A stretch of DNA of 64,000 nt from Jaapia argillacea MUCL 33604 (taxonomy: Eukaryota > Basidiomycota > Agaricomycetes > Jaapiales > Jaapiaceae), in contig KL197747.1 in assembly GCA_000697665.1 (NCBI GenBank), positions 230,719-294,718 on the forward strand. Direction: 5' to 3'. Within the stretch, counting starts at the first letter, position 1. Each line of letters begins with the position of its first letter. Shown in pieces: positions 47,961-59,930 of this stretch. The translations under genes were made by a program, and so were the position numbers. The notes under the pieces are model-generated. The model saw only the letters and a list, made by a program, of their open reading frames with translations, searched no databases and was not told the origin of the DNA.

Positions 47961-48856
47961 GTGCGTGAACTTAACCTTCGTCTTGACTACCCTTCATACT
48001 CCACTTCCAGAGCAACTCACTTCCAAGTGGTAGATATTAGCTACTTCCCTGAAGCTCGGTGGCCTTTCATTCACCACCGAACGCACGACCCATTATACCT
48101 GGCCAACGCATATCCTTTCGGCGCCGACGATGATGAATTTGGATTCGTTTCCGACAACTTTGATGTGAAGGTCTTCCATCTTGCCATTGCCAGTACTGGA
48201 TCGTGCTACCAGGTCCAAGTTGCAGTTGGTCCCGTCATAGGGCGTTCGCTGTTCGATCCCTTCGAGCCCTGAACCATAACAACACTTCAAATCCTCAGGC
48301 TGGTTTTCATCTGAGGTTATTTCTCCACGATGGGAACTTTTAACTTTCGAAAGACGACGAAGAGGGTTTCCGTGTTCCCCATTTTCCCTTTCAACTATAC
48401 TCTGCCGGCGAAGTCCATCAACCCATCGTTGTCAACGACGCACCATTCATTTCGTATTCTGGGATCAGAGTCTCTGAATCCATCATATTGGTTCCTGGAG
48501 CACCAATCTCGTCCTTCACTCATGGCCCGTATCTGCCACCTCCGCGGCAGTTACACCTCCCCTTCGTTTCCATCACGAATTCGAGACCACCCTTCTGCGG
48601 CAAGATATGCGGCACTCTTACTCCAGACGCAGAAGGTCACCTCCTTCTATTTCCGAGCGGCATCGGGCAGACATACTCTCCTCCTCATGTGGATGGATGT
48701 AGTGGAGCCGGAATGATACTGGCGTACTTTCTCATCCATTATCAAGCCGGCTCTCCTCTCACATTGTGTGGCCTTCCATTGCCCCACTTTCATCATCCTT
48801 GGAAAAGTCAATTCTATCACCCTGCACGGTCGTCGTGGTGTTATAATTCTGGCTGA
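47961..48856 (+). CDS. Unrecognised protein gene, at least two exons
   Basis: Exon 1 reads THFQVVDISYFPEARWPFIH, DPLYLANAYPFGADDDEFGF and KVFHLAIASTGSCYQVQVAV. After an unresolved intron in about 48250-48350, exon 2 gives FRVPHFPFQLYSAGEVHQPI, VVNDAPFISYSGIRVSESI, PAPISSF-like, GPYLPPPRQLHLPFVS and QTYSPPHVDGCSGAGMILAY, ending at a stop near 48856. Strand-like, Pro- and aromatic-rich text suggests a beta-sandwich or secreted-type fold, but I do not recognise it. The start is not found; a 3' splice site (CACTTCCAG) may precede the first exon. Confidence 0.45.
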
Positions 48857-49035
48857 TTCTTTGGCCACCGTATATACCATTTCTTATACTTGAATTCATA
48901 TCAATGTACAATGTAATTAATGTCAGTCTGCAACCAAATCATAGATAACTTGCTTCAAGAATCAACCCTTAACTGCCCTGAATCGAATAGCCAAGAAATA
49001 GTACGTGCGGAAGATGACTAGGCCCGCCTTCAAGT

Positions 49036-51255
49036 TTACAAAGCTTGTAGACTTTGGAGGATATTGGAAGCTTCGGGCCTGTCTGACGCGGTATGGTGCA
49101 TGCAATGAAGAAGAAGCGCCCATAATCCACGACTCATCATCCTTCCATAGGCTCCAGCATTGGGGTTTTCAAGTCTACGACCCAACAACACTCCGGAGTA
49201 GATCTCGGGGTCTCTCTTGCCAGCGAAGGGTATCTGTCCGCTATAGAGCTATCTTTTGGGTTAGTGAGGATCCTGTGAAAGTAATAACGAACTGTCCTAC
49301 CTCATAACCGACTACCCCGAAAGCATACACGTCGCTACGGTATGTTGGCTGAGAGGAGTCGGCTCCTAAAACCGGGCCGGAGTCCAGCAGCTCGGGAGCC
49401 ATCCATGCGAGACTCCCTTGCGTCATACGACTGGTAGCCGAATATAGTTGGGAATTGGGAGCAGTGAAGAGGGAGGCCAGACCGAAATCAGAGAGCTTTG
49501 CATGACAATTCTCGTCAATGAGGATGTTCCTCTGTAGACTGGGTTTAGCAAGGTCATCTTTTAAGGAGAACAAAGACTGACTCCACAGAGATCCCCGTGA
49601 ATGATGTCTTCCGCGTGGAGATAAATGAGGCCCTCAGCGATTTCACGAAGCTATGGACACGAATGAGATAGACAAAGGTTGGGATGCAAGGTCTTACCAT
49701 TCGATCCACCATTTGACTAGTAACAGTTACATCTTGTGTATAATTCATCACATTTCCATTTTCCATCCAAGGGAGAATCATATAAGGGACCAATTCTGGT
49801 GATTGGGACCAGATGCCCCACAATGGAACAATCGAGTCATGTTTTAGCTGGCACCAAACTAATACTTGCTGAGCAAACATCTGCAGCAGAACCATTAGTG
49901 ATGAAGAAAAGTAGAATGTTGCAACATGTGTTGTTACCTGCTGATGTTTCACCAGCTCACGAGTTTGAGTAAGGAAGAACCGTACCCTCTTCATTGCAAC
50001 TGCCTTTCCACCCCATGACCCTTTGAATATGTCGGCAAAGCCGCCACCTGCTATGGGATCCTTTCCGTAGTTGTAAATGTCTTTGATAAACAAAGAAGGA
50101 GGTAGCTGCTGTGACATTTTTGCCAGATTGATAAGAAGATGGCGGGTGCGCCTGCATAATGTCTGGATGTCCTTGTCGGAGGCTAGTGGAAAGAGGCATT
50201 TGAAGTTGGTGGTATTGCTGGTCCAGTCCAGAACCTTTGTTATCAGTGAGTAGCAGGCTTAGTTATATAATGTAGAAAGTTAAACAATCAGAGGTAAAAA
50301 CCTTAATAAGTGCTTCTTCACATTTCACAGCATCATTTCCTTGTATCTGACAGACTTGTCGACATATGTCTTGTGAGGTTACAATATTTTGTAGCCATAG
50401 CAAGATGAAGGCAAGGATTGCTTTCCAGACTGAGCCTATAGAGCCAGCCTGAAAATTGAACCCCATTGGAAGCTCTAGTATATGGGTCTTGGCATAAGAG
50501 ATAGCATCATGAATGACTGCTGCTCTATCTTGAAGTGATACCCTGGTGCCATAAGAATCAAAAAGATGATGGTAGTGTTGCAGCCACCACTGCATGGAAA
50601 GCTTTTGATGCTCCTGAATGGTTCTCATACTGTTCACAAAAGAGGGGGTAATTGTGTACCACTGAGCCCATTGATCTGTTAATAATTTTGTGATGAAAGT
50701 AGAGGGCTGAGATATGAGAATCTAAAATATGGGAATAGTCTGGATTCACTTTTACTTGAGTAGTCAGAAACTTCTTACCTTTCCCATTCCCCACTGGCGT
50801 TTAGACAAGAACTGATTGAGTTTACCATACATCTGCAGTGAGATGTTCAACACATCAAGATGACTTGTAAGGGCTTTCTCAGCTGTTCCATCAAGAAATA
50901 GACAGCATTGTTGGAGTCCAACGTAGAAGCAGGATTCAAGTGGGAGTTGTCTACCAAGGCAGAGGATATAATCTAGAAAATTCAAAAGAATGAAAAATAT
51001 TATTACACCCTCTATACACAACAACTTACCAATGTCTTGACAAACTGTAATTAGGACTCCTACATGGGACTCAATTGACAGATTGCCATCACTGTGGAAC
51101 ACAATTAAGGGTGGCTGTTTCTCTATCCAGGCCTGAAGTTGACTTAGTTGCCAATGTGATTCTATGACAATGGTGAGTGTGGTGAAATCTGTGATAATAG
51201 ATACCCACCAGCAACATCAGGTGGTTGGACCAATATAGACACAGGAGGAGAGCTG
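49036..51255 (-). CDS. K9: TKL-like protein kinase, AT-rich
   Basis: The minus-strand exons give NSAISSPPVSILVQPPDVA, SHWQLSQLQAWIEKQPP, CFYVGLQQCCLFLDG and NQFLSKRQWGMGK (matching the K6 block ending REWGAGK). Then come QWYTITPSFVNSMRTI, a helical ICRQVCQIQGNDAVKCEEAL, VLDWTSNTTNFKCLFPL and LPPSLFIKDI. The kinase domain reads GGGFADIFKGSWGG, VAMKRVRFF, VLVWCQLKHDSIVPLWG, IIHGDLCG, LSDFGLASLF, AWMAPELL, SGQIPFAGKRDPE and ASNILQSLQAL. Lys, HGD and DFG are present, so it may be active. No own start ATG was found. The first exon begins at a TAG acceptor right at the end of K10, so it may be the second half of a joint K10-K9 gene. Introns and codons are much richer in A and T than in K3-K7. Confidence 0.65.
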
Positions 51256-51261
51256 ATGGCA

Positions 51262-53359
51262 CTATTCTTGCTGGATTGATTCTAGATATGAAAGAAATTC
51301 GTCATATAAGTTCCACTTTGCATAGAAACAAATGGTACATCCCTCAATCTTTCTTATACCATTAATAACAGCCAATATTGATGGTCTATCACACTGCTCT
51401 TGTGACCAACATGTAACAATCAACCTCCACATATCATCTTCCAAACATAAACCATGGCAGTCAACTGTGGATGGTTGAGAAGGTCGGCACCCTTTAACAA
51501 CCTCTGAAGCAACTGAAACATCTTGTAGAATGTTGAAAAATGGAGGGTGCCTTGTGAAAACCTGTTGATACAGAGATAAGTGATATGTTAGATAAGTGAT
51601 ATGTTAATAAAGGAGCCATAGAGATAATACCTCATAACAAGTACATCCAAATGCATAAATATCTGTTTCTTGACATGTTTGATAGGTGCCCAAGGGAGAA
51701 TGATGAAGCTCTGGAGCCATCCACCTAGTTGACCCACCAGGATTCTGTGTGGTAAATGCCCCTTTTGTGGCATAATCAAATACAGCCAACCCAAAATCTG
51801 CAAGGTGAGGTCAAAATTTATTATCAATCAAAATGTTTCTCTAAAAATGTGTCAGAACAGTTACAGTTCTGAAAAAAAAAAGTTCTCATACTGCACACAA
51901 GTCTCCATGAATAATGTTCTCATGATGAAGATACTTAAGACCTTCTGCCACCCAACGTAGCTAAGTTCTTCAATGAGTAATCAGACTACTACTCCAACAC
52001 AAATACACACCAGTTTTATGATGTCTTTGACTGCCAACCCCCCTTCGCTTACATAGTCAAGCAAAGTTCCATGATCCATCCAAGGTGAGAGAATACACAG
52101 AGAGTAAGAGGCTGATGCAGGTGCAGATGCAAATAGTTCACAATTAACACCAAAACAAGGCATAATGAAGGGGTGGCATAATTGTCTTCAAATGAGTACT
52201 TCTCGGCAAAGAATCTAGGAGAAACTTAACAATCAGATACCACTCAGGCCGGTGAGTTTGATGTAACAAGAACCTTGATTAACTTTGCCCGATCCTGTGT
52301 TTTGGGGATCAAATGGATTCTCAGCCTTTTGATTGCCACTTTTTGCTGACCGATCATGCCGGTGTAGACATCAGCAAAGCCTCCTCCGTGGACGGGATCA
52401 GCTTCCCGCAGCGTCAATTCGCGGATGAAAAGACTGCTGGGTAGATGACCTGACGCCTCCGATAGTTTCACCAACAAGCGGTGAGTCATTTGGGTGAAAT
52501 CAATATAAAATGGAGAGTTGACGCTGAGGGGGAGCTCGATATATATTTGGGACGAGGATTTGAAAGAATCAAGGATCTGGTCAAGCGGACATCACGTGCA
52601 GGCTATGAGTCGGAAGGGAACAAACCCACCCGTTGCAGCATATCAAGTACATGTTGGATATCTTCGGCTTCAAGGCAATTAGTACCCGCCGGCAAGCTAC
52701 ATATGGCTGAAGTTTGCAACCGGGCAACTATGCGAACGTCGTCGGCCACTAGAGCGGAGAGAAGTTTGCGATTGGGCTGTGTCATCGTGTGCCCAAGCAT
52801 CTATCACGTTATAAGCCAAGATGCCAGCATTGCCGCGGACACGCGAGATAGGGTGACACGTACGGATAGCAGCTCCGACCGAATATGATCATTCTTCGCA
52901 AGTGCGATAGGCGAATCGTCAATGGCTTGGCACTCGGAGAACCATCGGCGCAGATTGTTTCTGAAATACATCAGCACACAAGGAAACGAGAAAAAAAAGG
53001 CGGTTACATGGCGGTCTCGTCAATGTTGGAAGACGCGATTTCTTCGAGGATGGCAAGGAGGAGATACTGGGCGAGATCGATTATGATCAGCACGATCGAG
53101 TGGTCAACACAAGTAGATAACGCACCTGATTCAAATTGGGCTGCTCGTTCAGAACTCTGCATGCCGAAAGGCCGGCAGCGTTCACCAGGTGGTTCCAGCG
53201 GTCAGTGCCAACGACATCAGGAAGGGAGGTAGCCACGGTTTCCACGAAAACTTGGGTCGGATCAGCAGGGAGTTGCTTGGATCCCAATCTTCTAAGTGAG
53301 TCCAGAGCTGAACGAGGAGATTTGTTCTCGGCGAGAGGCTGTTGCACTGTTTCCGTCAT
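51262..53359 (-). pseudogene. K10: kinase with nonsense codons
   Basis: The start at 53359 opens with TETVQQPLAENKSPRSALDS, then PTQVFVETVATSLPDVVGTD and RWNHLVNAAGLSACRVLNEQ. The kinase part has HGGGFADVYTGMIGQ, VAIKRLRIH, MDHGTLLDYVSEGG, NIIHGDLC-like, ADFGLAVFDYA, RWMAPELHHS and DDMWRLIVTCWSQEQ. Compared with its duplicate K11, the Trp of VLIWRQL is a TGA (52188-52190) and the Arg of NKLRPQ is a TGA (51811-51813). Both kinase lobes are otherwise well kept, so the loss looks recent. Base composition changes sharply at about 52250: the N-terminal exons are GC-richer and the rest AT-rich. Confidence 0.75.
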
Positions 53360-55460
53360 GGATGAAAAGTTGCTTTGTCGAGTGTTCGAGTTGGTGGGTG
53401 GAAAAGCGATGGTGGGAGATAGAATAGAGCGACGCCGCACAGCAATCACGGAAGGACGCCGGCCTTGCCGGAAGCCAAATCCACCGGCGCCTGCAATCGA
53501 GATAAGCAACCGTGGACAAGCGCCCGAGAGAGACAGATCGAAGATTCGGAATGGAGCTCATTGTAGGGTTCTTCCCTCCTTTTCCCGATCCAGAATGGAA
53601 GCATTCCTGCGCAGACGTTTACGGGATACAACCCATCGATGTCCTAACCACACAGAGAGGAGAGCCTTGAACCAGATCCCTCCTTCAACCTGACGAAGCT
53701 CTGGGATCACTGGTGTGAATTTCGACACGAGGCTGGTCTCCTAACAGTTGGTCGTTCGGGAATTGGGGGAAGTATTTAATTCCAAAGGAGAGGTAAGTGC
53801 TACCCCTGATGAGCCGTAGAACGCTCGCGAGAACCTGCGGCACGTTGCACACCTAGATCAAACCCACACCAGCTACCCATCCCCCTTTATAAGCTCCTCC
53901 GTCTACCCGACACTTCCAGAGAGCCATCGACCTCGGCGTTCCAGCGCCTTACCAAAGACATCCTCCTCCCACTCCTCACAACCTTCTCGCTCAGCCATTC
54001 CCCCTCCCGTATTCGCTGAGTGTCTCAATCTCCAACTCTTCTCCGAGACAGTTCCTTCCCCCGCTCGTCGCTACGAAAGTCGTCTTGCGCTTCTGTGAGA
54101 ATCGGGCCTCCCGCCGTCCATCGCTGCGATATCCATCCTTCAGCTCCTCGCAGAGCCAGTATTCTCCCAGCCCCGGCATACAGCCTCGTCCCGCGACGAC
54201 GCTCCTCGCCCGACTCTGCTCGATCCAGACACCTCTCGCCCCTGATCTCGTTCAGCATCCCCACCTAATCCTTGGGTTCACATTCCTCCCTCTCCCGCTC
54301 AACCTTCTCCTCCCTCCCTTCGCACCACACTTCCTTTCCTCCCCTTCTCTTCCCCACGACGGCCAAACTACGACACATCCGGAAGGAAGAGTAGAACCAA
54401 GGTAGCTTCACACCGGGACTATCAGGCTGGTCGGGATTGGCTTCGTCGAGTGGATGGAGGGTATCGGGGCGAGAGGGATGAATAGGACTACGAATTGAAG
54501 CGCGAAACAAGATTGAAAGGGAGCTAAGAATTTAGAATGTCAATAGAGTTAAGAGAGACATAGTCAGGAACAGCGAAAGATAGTGGCAGAAAAAAAATGA
54601 GACAGTGTGAGACAGTGTGTGTATGCGCATCGATCGTAAGCATAAATTAGATGGCGTGGAGCCAAGAGGTGGAAGGAAATGGGACACGACAAGAAAGACT
54701 GATCGAGGAAAGCAGAGGGAGTAGAGGAGAAGGTAGAGACGACGCGACGTACAGCTGTAAAGCCCGAGCAACTAATTTGGATACTGTGGCCGATATACAT
54801 CGTCGCACGATCAGTGCTCGGTCGCGGGTGTCTGTTACTCGGATTAGTTACGTCTCGGCACGCAAAAATAACTGTAGGACAGGCGGATAGAACACACGTA
54901 CCCGAAACGAAATAATGAATCCAATCCTCCCCCACTTATTTGCGAGAACGGTGTTGTACACGCAAGTAGAAGGGCTGGTGTACGCGATAGGTCGACGTCG
55001 TGGATCGCCCACGCTTGATGGTATCAGAGCTGATGGGTTCATGTTAGAATGATCGTGATTGAATGGGGTTGTGAAGCAAGAAAGTGCGATGTGGGAGGAG
55101 CGGAAGAAGGCAAGGGGAAGGAGCTCGACATACCTAAGTGTCAACGTTAACGTGGACGAGAACAGGAAAGGCCTGTTCAGTACAGCGGCACTATATCCTT
55201 CGTACTTGGTCTGCGCTTCGATTCGTCCTCGTGCTCCTCTACCACTCCTCGCTTGTTCCCCACCAGCTTTTCCAACTCCACGCGAAGGAATCAAGAGCTA
55301 CGTGGAGAGGTGGATTGGGGTAAATCGACGCAAGGGAAGGAGTGAGAAGTACCTGCGTAGCAAGGTCGACGTGGGCGATCACAGCCTTTTGCGCATGGGA
55401 CTCTGAAGGACAGGTTGGCGAACATGTGTCCAGTGCTACTGGCGCGGTTATGAGCATTAG
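53360..55460. repeat. L segment, copy 2
   Basis: Second copy of the L segment, directly upstream of K10. It matches copy 1 from about 53600 to 55400, including the GGAAGGAAGAGTAGAACCAAGG landmark at about 54380 and ACGTACAGCTGTAAAGCCCG at about 54750. The minus-strand frame corresponding to KVFKLAIRALQL in copy 1 is shifted here, so this copy is probably non-coding. Confidence 0.7.
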
Positions 55461-57672
55461 GAAGACGATATGAACTTGTCACTGCCGCGGTGGATCAATC
55501 CGAATCGAGGTGTGTGGACGACAAGCATCCATTTGGTTGGGAGATTCTATTGGATGAGAGAGGCTGGTCAGAGCTATCTTCTCCTCGCATCGCAGGAGTG
55601 TTTTCGAGTGTGCCAAGCATACATAAGGAGCGCAATGAAATTGAATTCGACTGGCGAGGAGCTGGCAGTCAGATAATCTTTCAAAGTTCCGCCGCTGTCG
55701 GCCGGAGATAGCCTTTCTCCGCCACCGACTTCCTTCCCGAGCCTCTGCTCGTGATTGTGTCTCCGATGCTTATACTGTAAGTCAGGTCTTGACCTTGCGA
55801 ACGGACTTCATCGTTGGATTCTCTGTCAATTCTCTGTCCATAGGAACGAAAATATTATTAGACTTGACCGAGTCTCCAGGTCTGCGTCCGTTCCTTCGTC
55901 CTTTCCTTCGATATCCAGGGTCCTTTGAACCTGCAGCTGGCTATATGCGCAGGTACGTACTAGTAGACTGAGTCGACTTGCTGTCTCGTCTCCATCGAGT
56001 TCTTTTGAGTTGATCGTTGGTGTTGCGTGCTGCTCCATCTCCGATTCTCCGTCCAGACTCATCCATACTATGAGACGCAACCGCCGCGTCTGTTCTAATC
56101 TGATTTCTTCGATACGAGGGTTTCCTGCAAAGTTGGATTTAGGATCGTCGACGATCGCCGTAGACATCAGTAAGTTCTATTAGTTGAGTTCGCGACGGTT
56201 TGTTTTCGTCTGATGCGACCCCTCCGTCAATCGTTAGCTCTCTATCTCTCTCTCACAAGTGCCACACCCGAAAGCCCGTCGTATCTATGCAAGATCTCTG
56301 TCTCTGGAACACCTACCACAAACTCGATCATGACCGTTCGGAGAAGCAAGACCTCATTCCGACATCCACGTTGTATGTTGTCGTTTCGCCGTTCGCGATA
56401 AGACGAAACTTTGTGCCCCAGAAACAAGCTCTCGAAGGAACGTCCGTCCATACGTCGAGCGTCATCCTCCTTTCTCACTCACACTTCGTATTGGACCTAA
56501 TTCGTCTCTCAGATGTACACATCATTCTCGTCATTGGTCAATGGGCTGTAAATGGCCTTGGGCCTTTGAATGTCCAACGGGTAGTGGCAGATGACGTAGA
56601 GGAGAATACAAGAGTACGTCACAACAACATCTATCAGGGTGGTCATCTCGACCCCACTAATCGCTGACCACAACACTGGATCGGTATCCATAGCTTCGAC
56701 GATGGATTCAAGCTACCACGAAGCCCCGCTGGCAAACTCTAGCCCAATCACCGTCCTTCACAACTCAAAGACGAAGGATTTACCCTTCCCATCCAACTCC
56801 CCATGTTCTGACTGATCATAATGTTAGCCATCGTCGCCGCGTTCATTGATCGCGCCGCCGCAAGTTCCAACAATACTCCAAAATCGTGGCCCACCCAGTT
56901 ACCCCACTGCAGCGGTCTTGCAAGTCGAATCTATTGTCGAACTAGGATGGTCTGGACCTCAAGCCGTTGTTGGTAAAGCTACGAGTATGTGCCGACGATG
57001 AACTCATTGATATCAACCTCAATTGGTCTTACTCTCCGAACTAGCATGTGCTGAGGGAACCAAGTCCTCAAGTTCTAATTGGTTCCCGGATTGCGGAGCG
57101 CGTACCATTGGCAAGGATTCCTAGGTGCGGAGAGAAATTTCCTAGCTGCCATCTTGAGGTCTACTTACGTCACATCGTGTATGCCGCAAGATAAACCCTA
57201 TGTCTGAAATTTCGGTCCTGGGTGTATCTCACAGCCCAAGATCGGCGAAGTGGGACTTCGGCGTTACCGATCGACCATCTCTTAGTCATAACCGTGCAAG
57301 ACAGTTATTGCCAGGTATGCTATCACGAATTGTCATCATATGCGCAAGTCCTCCATACTGATAATATTGAAATGGTACAAATTCATCATCGGCGATCAGG
57401 ACAGACGGCCCCCGACAGCTCCAACGTATTCGTTACAAGTCCAGTCGTACAGTTCAGTGTTACATCAGGGTCGATCGCTGTGGGTCGGTAAGCATGGTCG
57501 AATGAATGCATGGACGCAGTAGTGGGACGAGAGAAAAAGAAAAGAAACCTTGAAAGGCTTGAACAGTGAGTAGGTGAACCTGTCCCAAGGCGAGCTGAGG
57601 GACGGTAGCTGGAACTTGAATCGTCTCGGACATTCTCGGCGTCCTTTCGCTGAAATCGATCATCCTCCCTCC
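55461..57672. other. About 2.2 kb without a supported gene
   Basis: A plus-strand frame at 55490-55711 (DDKHPFGWEILLDERGW) and one at 56200-56667 look mildly coding-like. Neither has splice partners or a known family. No transposon domain or RNA gene is recognised. Confidence 0.45.
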
Positions 57673-59920
57673 CTATCTTTCTACTTCTCCTTCTCCCTCG
57701 ACATCTACCTTCATCGTCTCACTCTCGGCTAGATCCCTCTTCCCTTCGCCTCCTTCCTCCAGTCTCGTCTCATCCATGGTGTCGTGCCACCGAGTTGACC
57801 CTTCACGCAAACGACGCAAGACAACAGCTGCGACAGGCCTATCTGCAGGGTTTTGGGCCCAACATTGGCCAATGATCTCCCAAAGTTCGTCAGGCATATC
57901 CCGACCATACTGTCCACAGCCAGGATGACGTGGCCGATGTCCACGGGCAAGGTTCAACACAACTGCCATGTCATTGGATTTATAGTAGAACGGCACCCTC
58001 CCGCTATAGAGCTGGGTGGGATCTCGTGATTAGTAGTCCCAGGATATGCAAGTGAACAGGGTAATGACAGACTTCGAGAGCAACACAACCAAAGGAATAG
58101 ATGTCACTGGCACAAGAGGGAAGACAGTTGGGACAGTTGGCAGAGTTAACTTCGTACAACAATAATTCTGGGGCCATCCAGCGAATATACCCTTGAGGGA
58201 CGAGCTCTTGATCGATACCTCGGAGCAGGAACGAGGCGTCACTGAAACCAGATAGGAGTGCTTGATGCTGTCCGTTCTTTTGGTCAATCAAAATTTTACT
58301 CTACTCAGACATCTCCATGTCAGCATAGTCCAACTTGGGAAGTGATGTGCACAAACCCCTCTCAGGTGTCCATGAATGATCCCCTTTCTATGGAGATAAA
58401 ATAGTCCTTCCATGATCTGGATCAACTACAAGATAAATGTGAGACAAATATAAGCATAAGATAGACTTGAAATCACAATGCTGTCAATAATCTTGGGTGA
58501 AACACTTGAATTTTGGGTGAAGCAATTGATGTCTCCATTTGCTATCCAAGGGGATACTAGGCAGGGGAAAGATTCCTTCTGAGTACTCTGACACCAAATG
58601 CCATAGAGTGGTAAAATTGATGGGTGTTTAAGCTGCCACCAAAGTATTGATTCACATGGAAATCTCTATTTCATAGAGATAAATGAGGATTCATCAGTAA
58701 ACCCCAAAATAACCAGGCAAGATAAGGCTTACTCTTTGTGTAGAGATTCTTTGCACCCCGTTCAAATGGAAACCATATGTATCTTTGACTGCGACATCTT
58801 CTCCTAAGTAAACTCCTTTGTAGATGTAGGCATAGCCGCCACCACCAATTATACACATTTCAGATACAGAATCTAGAGGTAGATAGAGAGATGGAGGCAG
58901 CTCTTGTGATGACACAGATAGGCAAACAAGCAGTTGAATGCAATGTTGATGCAGAGCTTGCATTTCAACAGCAGAGCCTGCCACAAAATCACCAAACTCC
59001 TGTCTGGATTTATCCATGGAATCAATAAACTAGGTAGTGAATAAGAATATAGAGGATTTTACAATAGAAGACTGTGTGCACCTTCTGGAGAATATCAAGG
59101 TAAAGCTTTGCATCAGCACCCTGGAGTGATAGAATGTATTGAAGAGCCTTTTCTGTATCACTGGGAAGTTGGATTTTGCTACCTGCAGTGAAAGTGTGAA
59201 TCCACTGCAAGATCAAATACTTGGAGTGTTCCTCAGTAACTCTCAAGTTCTCCACAATAGAGGAAGTAACTGTGTGCCAACAAGCCCACTTTTCTGAGAG
59301 AAGCCCTTTTACTTGAGCAAAAGCCTGAGAGGATAGAAAGATCTAAACAGTAGAGTTGATGAGAAGTTGAATGTAGCTCAATGATTTCATAAATATAAGA
59401 CAGTCAGCAAAGACAGGACTTACTTTTCCTTTGCCCCATTGCCGCTCATGCAAGAACTGTTTGAGTTCTATATATTTGGTAATAGTAACATTTAATGCCT
59501 CCAAATGATGCACTAGGCTTTTATCCAGTTCTGCATCTAGAAACAGGAAGCCTTGGTGAGATCCAATATAAAGATGGGCCTCAGAAAGATGATGGACATC
59601 TAGATTCAACAAATAACCTATGAGATCTAGTATTAACTTACACTCTTTGTTGAGGAATATACTTAGATGACAACCTACATATAGTTGAGGAACCAGAAAC
59701 AAGAGTACCTGAGTGCACTTCCCATGTCAATATCCCACTGGGATGCAGGACCATGGAGTAAGGCTGCGCCTGAGTCCAGAATCGTAGTTGACTCAATCGC
59801 CAATGTGCCTCTGCTGCTTTTATAAGTAGCCTGAAAAATGAAGAGCTAGAAACTAACCAGTGATGTTAACTAATGGTAGTGCCTCTGTCAAGGAATCTGA
59901 AGTCTTAGCACCACCCTCCC
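57673..59920 (-). CDS. K12: TKL-like pseudokinase, AT-rich
   Basis: Exons on the minus strand: NQTREGGAKTSDSLTEALPL; AEAHWRLSQLRFWTQAQP; LSEAHLYIGSHQGFLFLDA; KQFLHERQWGKGK (the K6/K9 block); a short helical domain (LQYILSLQGADAKLYLDILQ); QELPPSLYLPLDS; Gly loop GGGGYAYIYKGVYLG; Lys in VAVKDTYGF; catalytic loop GIIHGHLRG; LLSGFSDASF; RWMAPELLL; DIYSFGCVALE; and QYGRDMPDELWEIIGQCWAQ with an acidic tail. HRD is HGH, so the catalytic Asp is lost. DFG is GFS. ATP may still bind, but phosphotransfer is unlikely. There is no own start ATG; the first exon begins right after the K11 stop, in the same frame. Confidence 0.65.
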
Positions 59921-59930
59921 TGGTTTGATT

